Origin: JANRKG01 sp033763635
GTDB taxonomy: Bacteria; Cyanobacteriota; Cyanobacteriia; GCF-001939115
Assembly (NCBI GenBank): GCA_033763635.1
Contig: JANRKG010000213.1
Coordinates: 1-11,023, forward strand
DNA: 11,023 nucleotides
Reading direction: 5' to 3'
The notes beneath the pieces are model-generated. The model searched no databases, was not told where the DNA came from, and saw only the letters and a program-made list of their open reading frames with translations. Of this stretch, positions 1-6,791 are shown piece by piece (positions within the stretch are counted from its first letter, which is position 1; each line of letters opens with the position of its first letter). The position numbers and the translations under genes were made by a program.

Positions 1-643
1 CCTTCAAGGCCATCATAAATTGCCGGGTGAGTTCCACCTGCAAATCTTCGATCGCGCCCTCCATCAACCCCATCAATGTAAAGACCCGCTGCGCCCGGTA
101 ACAAAAATCCCGTTGCAGCGAACTATGGAGATTCGTGCGAATGATCCCCTCTGGTTTGAGAACTGCTTTCATCGCCTGTAACCCTGCTAAGGGATCTGGC
201 AAGAGGTACAACGTTTCATCGCAGTTAATGAAGTCAAATTCCAATCCCAATTGGGGCAAGTCTTCGATCGACATGGCATGAAATTCCACATCCTCAAATC
301 CATAATGGTGAAGACGATTGGCTGCCAGTTCGACCGATTTTTCTGAGAGGTCAATCCCTACAATTCGCGCCCCTGGATTCGCCTCCGCGAGAAGCAGAGA
401 GGTGTACCCTGTCCCACAACCTGCATCCAGCAAAACTTTTCCGCGAGTCTCCAGAATTTGCTGATTCCGCAAGTAGAAGGGAGTCACTAAGGTATGAATA
501 TACAGGGCATCCAGATCGTCACGGGGCGATGTTTCCAGGGGGATCGCTGGATAGGGAGCATTGTCAAACTGTTGACGCATCGTTTCTAGATCCACCGTGG
601 ACTCTCCCCTGGACCCAAAGTTATTTTCCTGATTTTGCATCAT
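1..643 (-). CDS. Class I SAM-dependent methyltransferase (partial, C-terminus beyond window)
   Basis: This gene reads leftward from ATG at 643 and stays open for 214 codons to the window edge, so its C-terminus is missing. The start is supported by GGGAG seven bases upstream; a second ATG follows at once, giving an MM start. Motif I is clear as DAGCGTGY (residues 73-80), the glycine-rich loop that binds S-adenosylmethionine. GIDLS (96-100) follows, and its Asp normally contacts the SAM ribose. A motif near residues 130-145 (FINCDETLYLLPDP) fits motif II/III of the Rossmann-fold methyltransferases. The N-terminal segment containing DNAPYPAIPLE resembles a family common in cyanobacteria. The substrate cannot be read from the sequence. 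It diverges from the glycosyltransferase at 900, and a shared role in modifying a glycan or small metabolite is only a guess. Fold and class are secure; the specific function is unknown. Confidence 0.9.
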   Translation of the reverse strand, partial: MMQNQENNFGSRGESTVDLETMRQQFDNAPYPAIPLETSPRDDLDALYIHTLVTPFYLRNQQILETRGKVLLDAGCGTGYTSLLLAEANPGARIVGIDLSEKSVELAANRLHHYGFEDVEFHAMSIEDLPQLGLEFDFINCDETLYLLPDPLAGLQAMKAVLKPEGIIRTNLHSSLQRDFCYRAQRVFTLMGLMEGAIEDLQVELTRQFMMALK

Positions 644-726
644 GAGTTAGCTCCCAACTGGCTGATCCGTTTTTGGATTCGATTCGACTTCTAAGGAGAT
701 TTTCAGGAAACAATGTTCCTACTGGT

Positions 727-770
727 TTCGGCTACGCTCAACCCGCGTCCCTGCCCTGCGCGGAGTCGAA
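727..770. repeat. Imperfect inverted repeat of a dispersed cyanobacterial type
   Basis: The left arm TTCGGCTACGCTCA (727-740) matches the reverse complement of the right arm TGCGCGGAGTCGAA (757-770) at 11 of 14 positions, around a 16-base loop. Arms of the form TTCGACTnCGCTCA / GCGGAGTCGAA recur as short dispersed palindromes in many cyanobacterial genomes. This copy looks degenerate. It lies between two divergent genes and does not overlap either. Only one copy is in the window, so its dispersed nature is inferred from general knowledge. Confidence 0.55.
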
Positions 771-806
771 GGGCAACCCATTGGTAAACTCGTTTCAAGA
801 AATCGC

Positions 807-834
807 CTAAGAGAATGTACCCAGATTCTCTTAG
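807..834. promoter_or_regulatory. Perfect 10-bp inverted repeat (hairpin or operator)
   Basis: CTAAGAGAAT (807-816) and ATTCTCTTAG (825-834) are exact reverse complements separated by eight bases. The element lies 66 bases before the glycosyltransferase start and about 165 bases before the methyltransferase start. Only three T residues follow on the plus strand, and both flanking genes point away, so an ordinary terminator is not expected here. It could be a 5' leader hairpin of the glycosyltransferase mRNA or an operator for a dimeric regulator. The sequence does not decide between them. Confidence 0.5.
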
Positions 835-899
835 TTTGATGGCATGGGAAAGCGCAGGAAATGGGCAATATTAATGGGAGAGTCCTGTAGGTTGTTGAT

Positions 900-2036
900 A
901 TGGGTGCCCTGAAACTTTCCTACTGCATGATTGTGAAGGATGAGGAACGCCATCTGGCCCGCTGTCTTGCCAGTGTTCAACCCTATGTGGATGAACTGGT
1001 TGTGGTCGATACGGGATCGAGCGATCGTACTCCTGAAATTGCCCGTGAGTTTGGTGCAACCGTGCATTGCTTCGAGTGGTGTGATGACTTCGCAGCAGCC
1101 CGTAATTTTGCGATCGATCAGGTTTCTGGAGACTGGATTTTGACCCTGGACGCAGACGAAGAATTAGTGGTGGAGCAGGAGAACTGGCGACAGGGGCTTT
1201 TCTTGGATGAGAAAATTCTGGCCTACTCGATTGATTTGCTGGATGCCTACCAACCCTTGACCCCTTTAAAAACCAATCGATTATTTCGCAATCTTCCTGG
1301 ATTACGGTATGCCGAACGCTATCACGAACATCTGAAATACCAGAATCAACTCATCCTGGAGACCCAGATTCAAGCGCTGCAAAGCTTAAAAATTTTGCAT
1401 TATGGTTACGAAGAAAGCTTACTTCAGGAAAAGCACCTGACCCGTGATATTCCCATGCTGGAGCGGGTGCGCCAGAAAGAATCCTTGAGCTTAGTGTTAC
1501 TCCTCACCCTGGCGAACGGGTACCTGCGGGTGGACCAATTGGAGAAAGCACAAGAACTCTGGACCGAGGCATTCGATCGCATCGCACCTAACCTGATGAC
1601 AGGCATCCTACCTGATGAGCGCAACCGATTACCAGCCCTCCTCTTCACCCTGGGATCGGATGCGTGCTTGAGTCGGGAGGATTATGAAACGACCCTGTTA
1701 ATCTGTCGTCGGGGTTTAGAGTGGTTTCCTGCCTATCCTCCCCTCCATCACTTAACAGGGTATGCCCTACGGGAATTAGGATTTTCTCTGGGGGCGATCG
1801 CCTACTTCGAGCAATGCCTTCACCTGGGACGAACAGGAACCTACTATCAACGGGAACCCTTCGATCGCGACTTTATCACCGTTCGTCCAGCGGGGGATCT
1901 GGGGTGGACTTACCTGAACCTAAATCGGATCGAAGAAGCGATCGTCGCCTTTGAATTGGCTCTGTCTTTTAATGCAAACTATGAACCTGCGATTGTAGGA
2001 CTCCAGCAAGCGAGAGAAATGCTGGCAAACCAGTGA
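900..2036 (+). CDS. Family 2 glycosyltransferase with C-terminal TPR-like region
   Basis: This 378-residue cytoplasmic protein starts with a GT-A domain of family GT2. Visible motifs are CMIVKDEE (9-16), VVDTGSSDRT (35-44, nucleotide binding), DFAAARNFA (63-71) and LDADEE (83-88), whose DAD supplies the metal- and UDP-binding acidic residues. The C-terminal half is helical and looks like degenerate TPR repeats, for example near 202-225 and best at 334-365 (LGWTYLNLNRIEEAIVAFEL). This GT2-plus-TPR arrangement is common in cyanobacteria and firmicutes and includes SunS-like S-glycosyltransferases; acceptor and sugar cannot be told here. The ATG at 900 is chosen because upstream in-frame codons meet a stop at 888-890. 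A weak TAGG sits eight bases before it, so translation initiation may be modest. No membrane segment is seen. It runs tail-to-tail with the DUF2993 gene, only 15 bases apart. Confidence 0.92.
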   Translation: MGALKLSYCMIVKDEERHLARCLASVQPYVDELVVVDTGSSDRTPEIAREFGATVHCFEWCDDFAAARNFAIDQVSGDWILTLDADEELVVEQENWRQGLFLDEKILAYSIDLLDAYQPLTPLKTNRLFRNLPGLRYAERYHEHLKYQNQLILETQIQALQSLKILHYGYEESLLQEKHLTRDIPMLERVRQKESLSLVLLLTLANGYLRVDQLEKAQELWTEAFDRIAPNLMTGILPDERNRLPALLFTLGSDACLSREDYETTLLICRRGLEWFPAYPPLHHLTGYALRELGFSLGAIAYFEQCLHLGRTGTYYQREPFDRDFITVRPAGDLGWTYLNLNRIEEAIVAFELALSFNANYEPAIVGLQQAREMLANQ

Positions 2037-2051
2037 AGCCGTCTTCCCATC

Positions 2052-2798
2052 TTACATTGCCGGAATTTGCTTAAGATTCGCCTCGACTTCTAAAACCAGA
2101 TTCCCATTGTCAACTGCCAGGTTCAAGATCCGAAATACCATGTCTTCCCACTGCAAAGCCGCTGCATGGAGAAATTCAGAGAACTTTTGCATCAGGGCGA
2201 TCGTGAAATCCACCTCAAATCCGGGTCCAGATGTACAGCGAAAGTCCCTTAGCAGAACAGGATTCTCAGCACTGCGGGGTAACGCGACTGCCGTAAATCC
2301 AACCTGCCACTGCCGCACAGCCGTTTCAAGCGACACCATACCACTGAACTGCAAGGCACCATCCGGCTGACATCGCAATTCCATTGGAGGTTCAGGACGA
2401 AGAACATAGTGTTGATCCCGCACCTTCAGTTCAAAGGGTTGCAGTCGATCGCGCACCATTTCCGAATTCAAAGCCTGGTTCAGGTCCGCTTCCGTGAGGG
2501 TCATTCGCATGATGGTATTCACAGGTTCGCTCAGTTCCAGTTGACCAAAGAGCGCCCGTAACGGACTGACTGCCACCCGATCGGTTTGAATATCCAATTC
2601 TTGCACCCGGATCGTGTTTTGGAGAACGACCCCTTCTCCGGCGATCGAAATTGATTCTGCCTTGCCCTGCATCGCCTGAAGCAAGTCAGTTTTCACCTCA
2701 ACCGCAATTTTGTCGGCTGACTCTAACTGACTCGATAATCCCAATTCAACCGCCTGGGAAAGTGCCTGGGCCTCAAGGCTAAGATCGTTGTCCGGCAT
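2052..2798 (-). CDS. DUF2993 (LmeA-like) lipid-binding family protein
   Basis: This 248-residue protein matches the DUF2993 family as found in cyanobacteria. Recognisable parts are the N-terminal EAQALSQAVELGL, the conserved SPLRALFGQLEL (about 78-89) and the MTLTEADLNQALNSE segment (about 98-112). Family knowledge: mycobacterial LmeA, a DUF2993 member, binds phospholipid and is needed for lipoglycan elongation; the fold resembles tubular lipid-binding domains. Unlike LmeA, no signal peptide or membrane segment is visible, so a cytoplasmic or peripheral membrane location is inferred. It is the last of four minus-strand genes, 67 bases after the ABC transporter, and may share its transcript. 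A GGTGGA lies upstream of the ATG at the foot of a predicted hairpin (2810-2832). Family assignment is good; a role in lipid binding or transfer is inference. Confidence 0.82.
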   Translation of the reverse strand: MPDNDLSLEAQALSQAVELGLSSQLESADKIAVEVKTDLLQAMQGKAESISIAGEGVVLQNTIRVQELDIQTDRVAVSPLRALFGQLELSEPVNTIMRMTLTEADLNQALNSEMVRDRLQPFELKVRDQHYVLRPEPPMELRCQPDGALQFSGMVSLETAVRQWQVGFTAVALPRSAENPVLLRDFRCTSGPGFEVDFTIALMQKFSEFLHAAALQWEDMVFRILNLAVDNGNLVLEVEANLKQIPAM

Positions 2799-2809
2799 GA
2801 AAACTGTCC

Positions 2810-2832
2810 ACCATAAAGCAATAGCTTATGGT
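2810..2832 (-). promoter_or_regulatory. Hairpin next to the DUF2993 ribosome-binding region
   Basis: ACCATA (2810-2815) plus AGC (2817-2819) pair with GCT (2824-2826) plus TATGGT (2827-2832), leaving one bulged A and the loop AATA. On the minus strand the right-hand end of this stem overlaps GGTGGA, the only Shine-Dalgarno-like sequence before the DUF2993 ATG at 2798. The hairpin could therefore limit translation of the last gene in the cluster. There is no U-run after it, so a terminator is less likely. Confidence 0.4.
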
Positions 2833-2865
2833 AGAACAGGCGATCGATCGGGAACCTCTGCCTTC

Positions 2866-4683
2866 CTATCGATATCCTGCTGCTTGTAAACTAAATAACC
2901 GTGCATACCGTCCTTCTGCCTGCACCAGTTCCTCATGGGTGCCCCGTTCCACCAGTTCCCCGGCATTCATCACCATGATTTGGTCTGCCATGCGAACCGT
3001 GGAAAAGCGATGGGAAATTAAGATCGCAATTTGGTGCTTCGTGATGGCTCGAAACTGGTTGAAAATTTGGACCTCTGCTTCTGCATCCATTGCCGAAGTG
3101 GGTTCGTCCAGGACCAGAATATCGGCCCCTGATCGCATAAACGCACGGGAAAGGGCAATTTTCTGCCACTGCCCACCGGATAGCTCCTGCCCCCCCCGAA
3201 ACCATCGCCCTAAGCGAGTTCGAAATCCACTCGGAAGTTCCTCAATAAAGGGTCGTGCCATTCCCTGATCGGCAGCTTTCTGCCAGCGGGGTTCCTCTTC
3301 CAGGTGTTCTACGTCCCCGACTCCGACGTTTTCCCCTACCGTAAATTGATACCGAACAAAGTTTTGAAAAATTACCCCAATTCGCCGTTGCAGGGTCTCT
3401 GGATGCCACTCCTGGAGGTCCAATCCGTCCAGCAGAATACGCCCACTTGTCGGGGTATAGAGACGGGTCAAGAGTTTAATTAATGTCGTTTTCCCTGATC
3501 CATTTTCTCCAACGATCGCCAACTTTTCTCCGGGTCTGAGGTGCAGAGAAATTTCCTGCAAAGCAGGTTTAGAACTGCCCGGGTAGGTAAACGTCACCTG
3601 CTCAAAGCGAATGCCATCCCCCGGAACGGGTCCCCAGGTTTTGCTGCCTTCAGGAACAGGAATCGACTGTTCCAGATATTCGTACAGGTTGGACAGGTAC
3701 AGACTGTCTTCGTACATACCTCCGATCGCCCCCAAAATTGCCGTGAAGGTGTTTTGCCCCTGCCGAAACACCACCAGATAAAGGGTTAGATCACCCAGAG
3801 AAATTTGTCCGGCGATCGTTTTCAACACAATCCATACATAGGCTCCATAGAAGGCAGTGGTGCTGATCAAGCCCATACCATATCCCCAGAGGGAGCGTTG
3901 GATTGTTAATTGCCGATCTTCTTGATAGAGGCGTTGAAACAGAGTGCGGTAGCGATCGAGCAACATAGGGCCTAATTGAAATAGCTTGACCTCCATTGCA
4001 TGATCTTCTCGAGCTAGCAGCGTTTCCAGGTAATGCTGATCGCGAGTTTCCGGGGCACGCCAGCGAAACAAACGAAAGGCTTCTCCCGCAAATCGAGTTT
4101 CGGCAATAAAGGCTGGAATCGCGGCTAGCATCAATACCAGCACTGCCCACACTGAAAGCTTTATCAAGAGGGCTGCATAGGTGATGAGGGAAAGGCTGTC
4201 CTGAACCAAGCCAAAAGTGCGGCTCACCAGACTGAGGGGACGACTGGAAGCTTCTCGCCTTGCGCGGGTCATCTTGTCATAGAATTCTGAATCCTCAAAG
4301 TGGGCCATGTCCAACGTGAGCGCCTTTTCCAGGATTAACACGTTCACTTTTTGGCCCAGTAGAACCCGGATGAGAGACTGGCAGAGGGTCTGTCCCTGTT
4401 TACTTCCTGCCAGCAGAATTACAACTCCGGCTTCTAATCCCAGATATCCCAACGTGGCCCAGCGATCGGACTCTAATCCCGATTGCGACGCTTTTACCAC
4501 TCCATCCACAATCAGTTTACCGAGATAGGCAACCAACGCCGGAAGAAGCCCCGCAATCAAGGTTAGAAGGCCGAAAACAAGGGTGAGGGGGCGATCGGTC
4601 TCCCAAACTAACCGGGCTGCCCGCCCACAATATTTGAATAGGGAAAGAGATTGTAAAATTCCTCGAAGTTTTTCATTTCTCAT
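2866..4683 (-). CDS. ABC exporter half-transporter, fused permease and ATPase (MsbA/MdlB-like)
   Basis: This 605-residue protein joins a six-helix exporter membrane domain (roughly 32-54, 76-93, 159-174, 175-194, 265-289, 296-320) to an ATPase domain. The ATPase motifs are intact: aromatic A-loop in FTYPG (about 367), Walker A GENGSGKT (392-399), Q-loop Gln440, signature LSGGQ (501-505), Walker B ILVLDEP (522-528) and switch His558 in ISHRF. It should work as a homodimer, or a heterodimer with an unseen partner, in the cytoplasmic membrane. The substrate is not readable; neighbours point to lipid or a lipid-linked molecule, but drug or peptide exporters share this design. GGGGA lies very close to the ATG at 4683. 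It follows the hydrolase gene by 59 bases. Eight consecutive G residues encode Arg-Gly-Gly just before the signature motif. Confidence 0.93.
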   Translation of the reverse strand: MRNEKLRGILQSLSLFKYCGRAARLVWETDRPLTLVFGLLTLIAGLLPALVAYLGKLIVDGVVKASQSGLESDRWATLGYLGLEAGVVILLAGSKQGQTLCQSLIRVLLGQKVNVLILEKALTLDMAHFEDSEFYDKMTRARREASSRPLSLVSRTFGLVQDSLSLITYAALLIKLSVWAVLVLMLAAIPAFIAETRFAGEAFRLFRWRAPETRDQHYLETLLAREDHAMEVKLFQLGPMLLDRYRTLFQRLYQEDRQLTIQRSLWGYGMGLISTTAFYGAYVWIVLKTIAGQISLGDLTLYLVVFRQGQNTFTAILGAIGGMYEDSLYLSNLYEYLEQSIPVPEGSKTWGPVPGDGIRFEQVTFTYPGSSKPALQEISLHLRPGEKLAIVGENGSGKTTLIKLLTRLYTPTSGRILLDGLDLQEWHPETLQRRIGVIFQNFVRYQFTVGENVGVGDVEHLEEEPRWQKAADQGMARPFIEELPSGFRTRLGRWFRGGQELSGGQWQKIALSRAFMRSGADILVLDEPTSAMDAEAEVQIFNQFRAITKHQIAILISHRFSTVRMADQIMVMNAGELVERGTHEELVQAEGRYARLFSLQAAGYR

Positions 4684-4742
4684 ATCCCCACAATAACGGC
4701 CTGAAAGTGTTGTTTGTCAGGAAGCCGATTGTGATGAATCTA

Positions 4743-5549
4743 TCAACTGGCGATCGAGACAGATTCATGGAAAAAACCATGTTCCTGCATGATGCGGTAA
4801 AGATGGGTGTCGCATTCCACCAGGCACGCATGACCACTATCTGGCAAAACAACCAGACGGGCATTCGGGAGATATTCGATTAAGTAGTGAGCTTCTTCCA
4901 GGGAAGGTAAGAGCCGATCGCGGGCACTGGCGATCAAAAGCGTCGGTTGGGTAATTCGCCTCAGAGCCGCTTCTGTTACACAAAATTCCCTTAGAAGGGA
5001 CATTCGCCAGATTGAGGTACGTTCAGGAACCGTTTGGGTCACTTTTAACAACTCGCGCCGATCGCTAGGGGTCATCCGCTCCAGGGCTGCAAGAAAGGGC
5101 AGGAATCCAACAGAGCCAAGCTTGTAAAGTGGTTCGGGCACCCACTGAACTAATTGGGAGCCAAATCGGAGAAAAGGCTTACGGTTAAAGGAGGAAGCGG
5201 GATTGATCAGGATCAGGCGATCAAATAGTTGGGGGGCACGCTGGATGACTTTGAGGGCCAGACATCCCCCGAAGGATTCACCACACAAGTAGACGGGTAA
5301 TTTCGACTTTCGGCCTGTGATTTCAGCTTCCACCAGAGCCAGCACGTTTTCTGTTAACTCGTCCCAAGCGGTCAGGTCGTCCGGTGGAATGGCTAAACAC
5401 CGGACATCAAAATCACACTCCAAGCCAACGGTTTGCGAACGCAGTAACTGACCCGTGCCATCCATACCAGGAAGGAATACAAACAGGGGATAATCTGGTT
5501 GAAGACGCTTGGGGGTGAGAAAACAAATCTGGCTTTTGATATTGGACAT
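4743..5549 (-). CDS. Alpha/beta hydrolase, related to the hydrolase domain of phytyl ester synthases
   Basis: From ATG at 5549 the product has 268 residues. The oxyanion-hole region FLPGMDGTG (25-33), nucleophile elbow GESFGG (90-95, Ser92), acid candidate Asp211 (ASARDRLLP) and His240 (DSGHA) give a complete catalytic triad. LPGMDGTG together with GESFGGCLALKV and the INPASSF that follows (115-121) is the pattern I associate with the N-terminal hydrolase domain of plant PES/ELT proteins. No signal peptide is seen. The frame extends to a TTG at 5585, adding twelve residues; I prefer the ATG because family members begin close to the LTPKRL segment, though neither start has a good ribosome-binding site. 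It lies between an acyltransferase gene and an ABC exporter on the same strand, suggesting work on acyl lipids. The exact reaction (lipase, thioesterase or acyl transfer) is open. Confidence 0.87.
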   Translation of the reverse strand: MSNIKSQICFLTPKRLQPDYPLFVFLPGMDGTGQLLRSQTVGLECDFDVRCLAIPPDDLTAWDELTENVLALVEAEITGRKSKLPVYLCGESFGGCLALKVIQRAPQLFDRLILINPASSFNRKPFLRFGSQLVQWVPEPLYKLGSVGFLPFLAALERMTPSDRRELLKVTQTVPERTSIWRMSLLREFCVTEAALRRITQPTLLIASARDRLLPSLEEAHYLIEYLPNARLVVLPDSGHACLVECDTHLYRIMQEHGFFHESVSIAS

Positions 5550-5754
5550 GACAGAGAAGAAAGGGGAAAGGAAAAATCGATTCAAGGATTGGACTTTAAA
5601 ACTAATTACAAATGTTTTCTATTCATCAACTTTTATAATCATTCTATTAAAAATTACTATCAATGATTCTGGACGGGTCCGCGATTCTTGCATCAGGACG
5701 ATCGGTACAGTCTGGCAAATTCCTTAAAATCTTGGGAAACGCATTGCCGCATCT
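5550..5754. other. Intergenic, AT-rich, likely 5' region of the hydrolase gene
   Basis: This 205-base gap separates the acyltransferase stop from the hydrolase start. Its part nearest the hydrolase (about 5595-5665) is strongly AT-rich. Read on the minus strand it holds TTGATA and, further on, TATAAA, but their spacing is 20 bases rather than 17, so I do not call a promoter. No GC-rich hairpin with a U-run follows the acyltransferase. The gap is long enough that the hydrolase may have its own promoter rather than depend on read-through. Confidence 0.4.
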
Positions 5755-6507
5755 CTACAGAGTGTAAAATCCCTTTTGAATGAGATCGCTGATTTCTCCC
5801 TGGCAATAATCCGTCACCTCCGAAACGATCGTCCGAGCATTTTTTCCCCGGTAATGGGATCGATGATCGGGCGTGATCCAGTAGGGACGACCAATTGCCA
5901 CATGTACCCGATGATAGGTCACGAGAGGATGCCAGCCATCCTGATCAAACAGAGGTTCTGAGGGGTCGAAGAATCTCAGAAAGCGCAGGGGAACGGTAGT
6001 ATTGATACTTTCCTTTTGGGGCACGATCGCAACAGGTAACACCGCAAGGGAATCAACGGGAACCCGTAATGCGAGATGGGCAAAGCCACGATGAAATTCT
6101 CCAAGGGCATCAGGTGCGCTAGAATGCACCATTGGTTGGGTGCCTTCCGGAAAAATACCAACCGTTTGTTGGGTTTTGAGGAGGTGAGTTGCTTTCTGAA
6201 AGAAGCTTTGCTGTCCCTGCCCTGCGGCTTCTAAAGGAAAACACCCCAACTGAGTCACCAGATCCCTCATTAAGGGAACCTGACTCATGTAGTGATGGCA
6301 CGCAAAGCGAATCGGGCGATCGGTTGCTGCCATTAAGAGAGGCGCGTCCATAAAGCTGCGATGATTGCTAACGACCAACACAGGTCCATCGAGAGAACGG
6401 CGGTTTTCATGGTACAGAAACAAGCGGGTTCCCAAGGCAGTGAGCAATCCTTTGGAAAGTTCGAGGGGATGGGTGGGAAACATAAAAGGAAAAGTCACAG
6501 GCACCAT
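5755..6507 (-). CDS. PlsC-type 1-acyl-glycerol-phosphate / lysophospholipid acyltransferase
   Basis: This 250-residue protein has the full set of acyltransferase blocks: NHRSFMD (48-54, the catalytic NHx4D), the block II region near FFQKATHLL, FPEGT (119-123, block III, binds the glycerol-phosphate) and a VLPVAIVP stretch (about 156-163, block IV). The family transfers an acyl group from acyl-ACP or acyl-CoA to a lysophospholipid, commonly making phosphatidic acid, at the cytoplasmic membrane. Cyanobacteria usually carry more than one PlsC-like protein, so which acyl acceptor this one uses is not settled. The start ATG at 6507 is close to the block I spacing expected; a second, out-of-frame ATG lies just upstream. 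It is the first of four minus-strand genes and diverges from metG. The next gene encodes an alpha/beta hydrolase, which invites comparison with plant PES proteins. Confidence 0.9.
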   Translation of the reverse strand: MVPVTFPFMFPTHPLELSKGLLTALGTRLFLYHENRRSLDGPVLVVSNHRSFMDAPLLMAATDRPIRFACHHYMSQVPLMRDLVTQLGCFPLEAAGQGQQSFFQKATHLLKTQQTVGIFPEGTQPMVHSSAPDALGEFHRGFAHLALRVPVDSLAVLPVAIVPQKESINTTVPLRFLRFFDPSEPLFDQDGWHPLVTYHRVHVAIGRPYWITPDHRSHYRGKNARTIVSEVTDYCQGEISDLIQKGFYTL

Positions 6508-6791
6508 TCATTTATTAACATTAGTTTACAAACCGGGATGTTTTTCTAAAAAATTACTCCGATGACAGAGTTGATTTGTTTGAGAAATCCTTCCATCCTC
6601 AGAAACAGCTTAAGAATTTCTAAACTGATATCCGTAGAAAGAAAGGTTAGGATGATAAATATTTGTGAGTCATTTTTGAGTCGATTTTTAGTTTTGAATC
6701 TTGGTGTTTTCTCCCACAGCCTAATCTGCAATTAAGATAACCAGGATTTTTCTAAGGGCATATATTTCAGTTTTATTGAGATTGAATTTTA
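6508..6791. promoter_or_regulatory. Divergent AT-rich intergenic region between acyltransferase and metG
   Basis: This 284-base stretch must hold the promoters for the minus-strand cluster and for metG. Towards the acyltransferase, on the minus strand, TTTAGA and TAAACT are 16 bases apart and each match 4 of 6 bases of the -35 and -10 consensus, placed shortly before the start; this is a weak candidate. For metG I see no convincing pair and no good Shine-Dalgarno sequence (only GAG about 12 bases before the ATG). A near-tandem repeat, GAGTCATTTTT then GAGTCGATTTTT, lies at 6667-6689. No tRNA or riboswitch fold was recognised. Confidence 0.45.
6667..6689 (+). repeat. Short near-tandem repeat upstream of metG
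   Basis: GAGTCATTTTT (6667-6677) is followed directly by GAGTCGATTTTT (6678-6689), a repeat unit of 11-12 bases, about one helical turn. It lies roughly 100 bases before the metG start. Two half-sites one turn apart can mark a regulator-binding site, but a chance AT-rich duplication is equally possible. Confidence 0.3.

Noticed and set aside
5550..5585. Twelve-residue N-terminal extension of the hydrolase from TTG at 5585
   Set aside because: It needs a rare start codon with no ribosome-binding site, and the segment has no family resemblance that I can see; ATG at 5549 is preferred.
5595..5665. Minus-strand promoter for the hydrolase in the AT-rich stretch
   Set aside because: TTGATA and TATAAA are present but 20 bases apart; the match is no better than expected in such AT-rich DNA.
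6508..6791. A tRNA, riboswitch or small RNA upstream of metG
   Set aside because: No cloverleaf, TTCG-type T-loop or known riboswitch core could be found, and the region is simply AT-rich.
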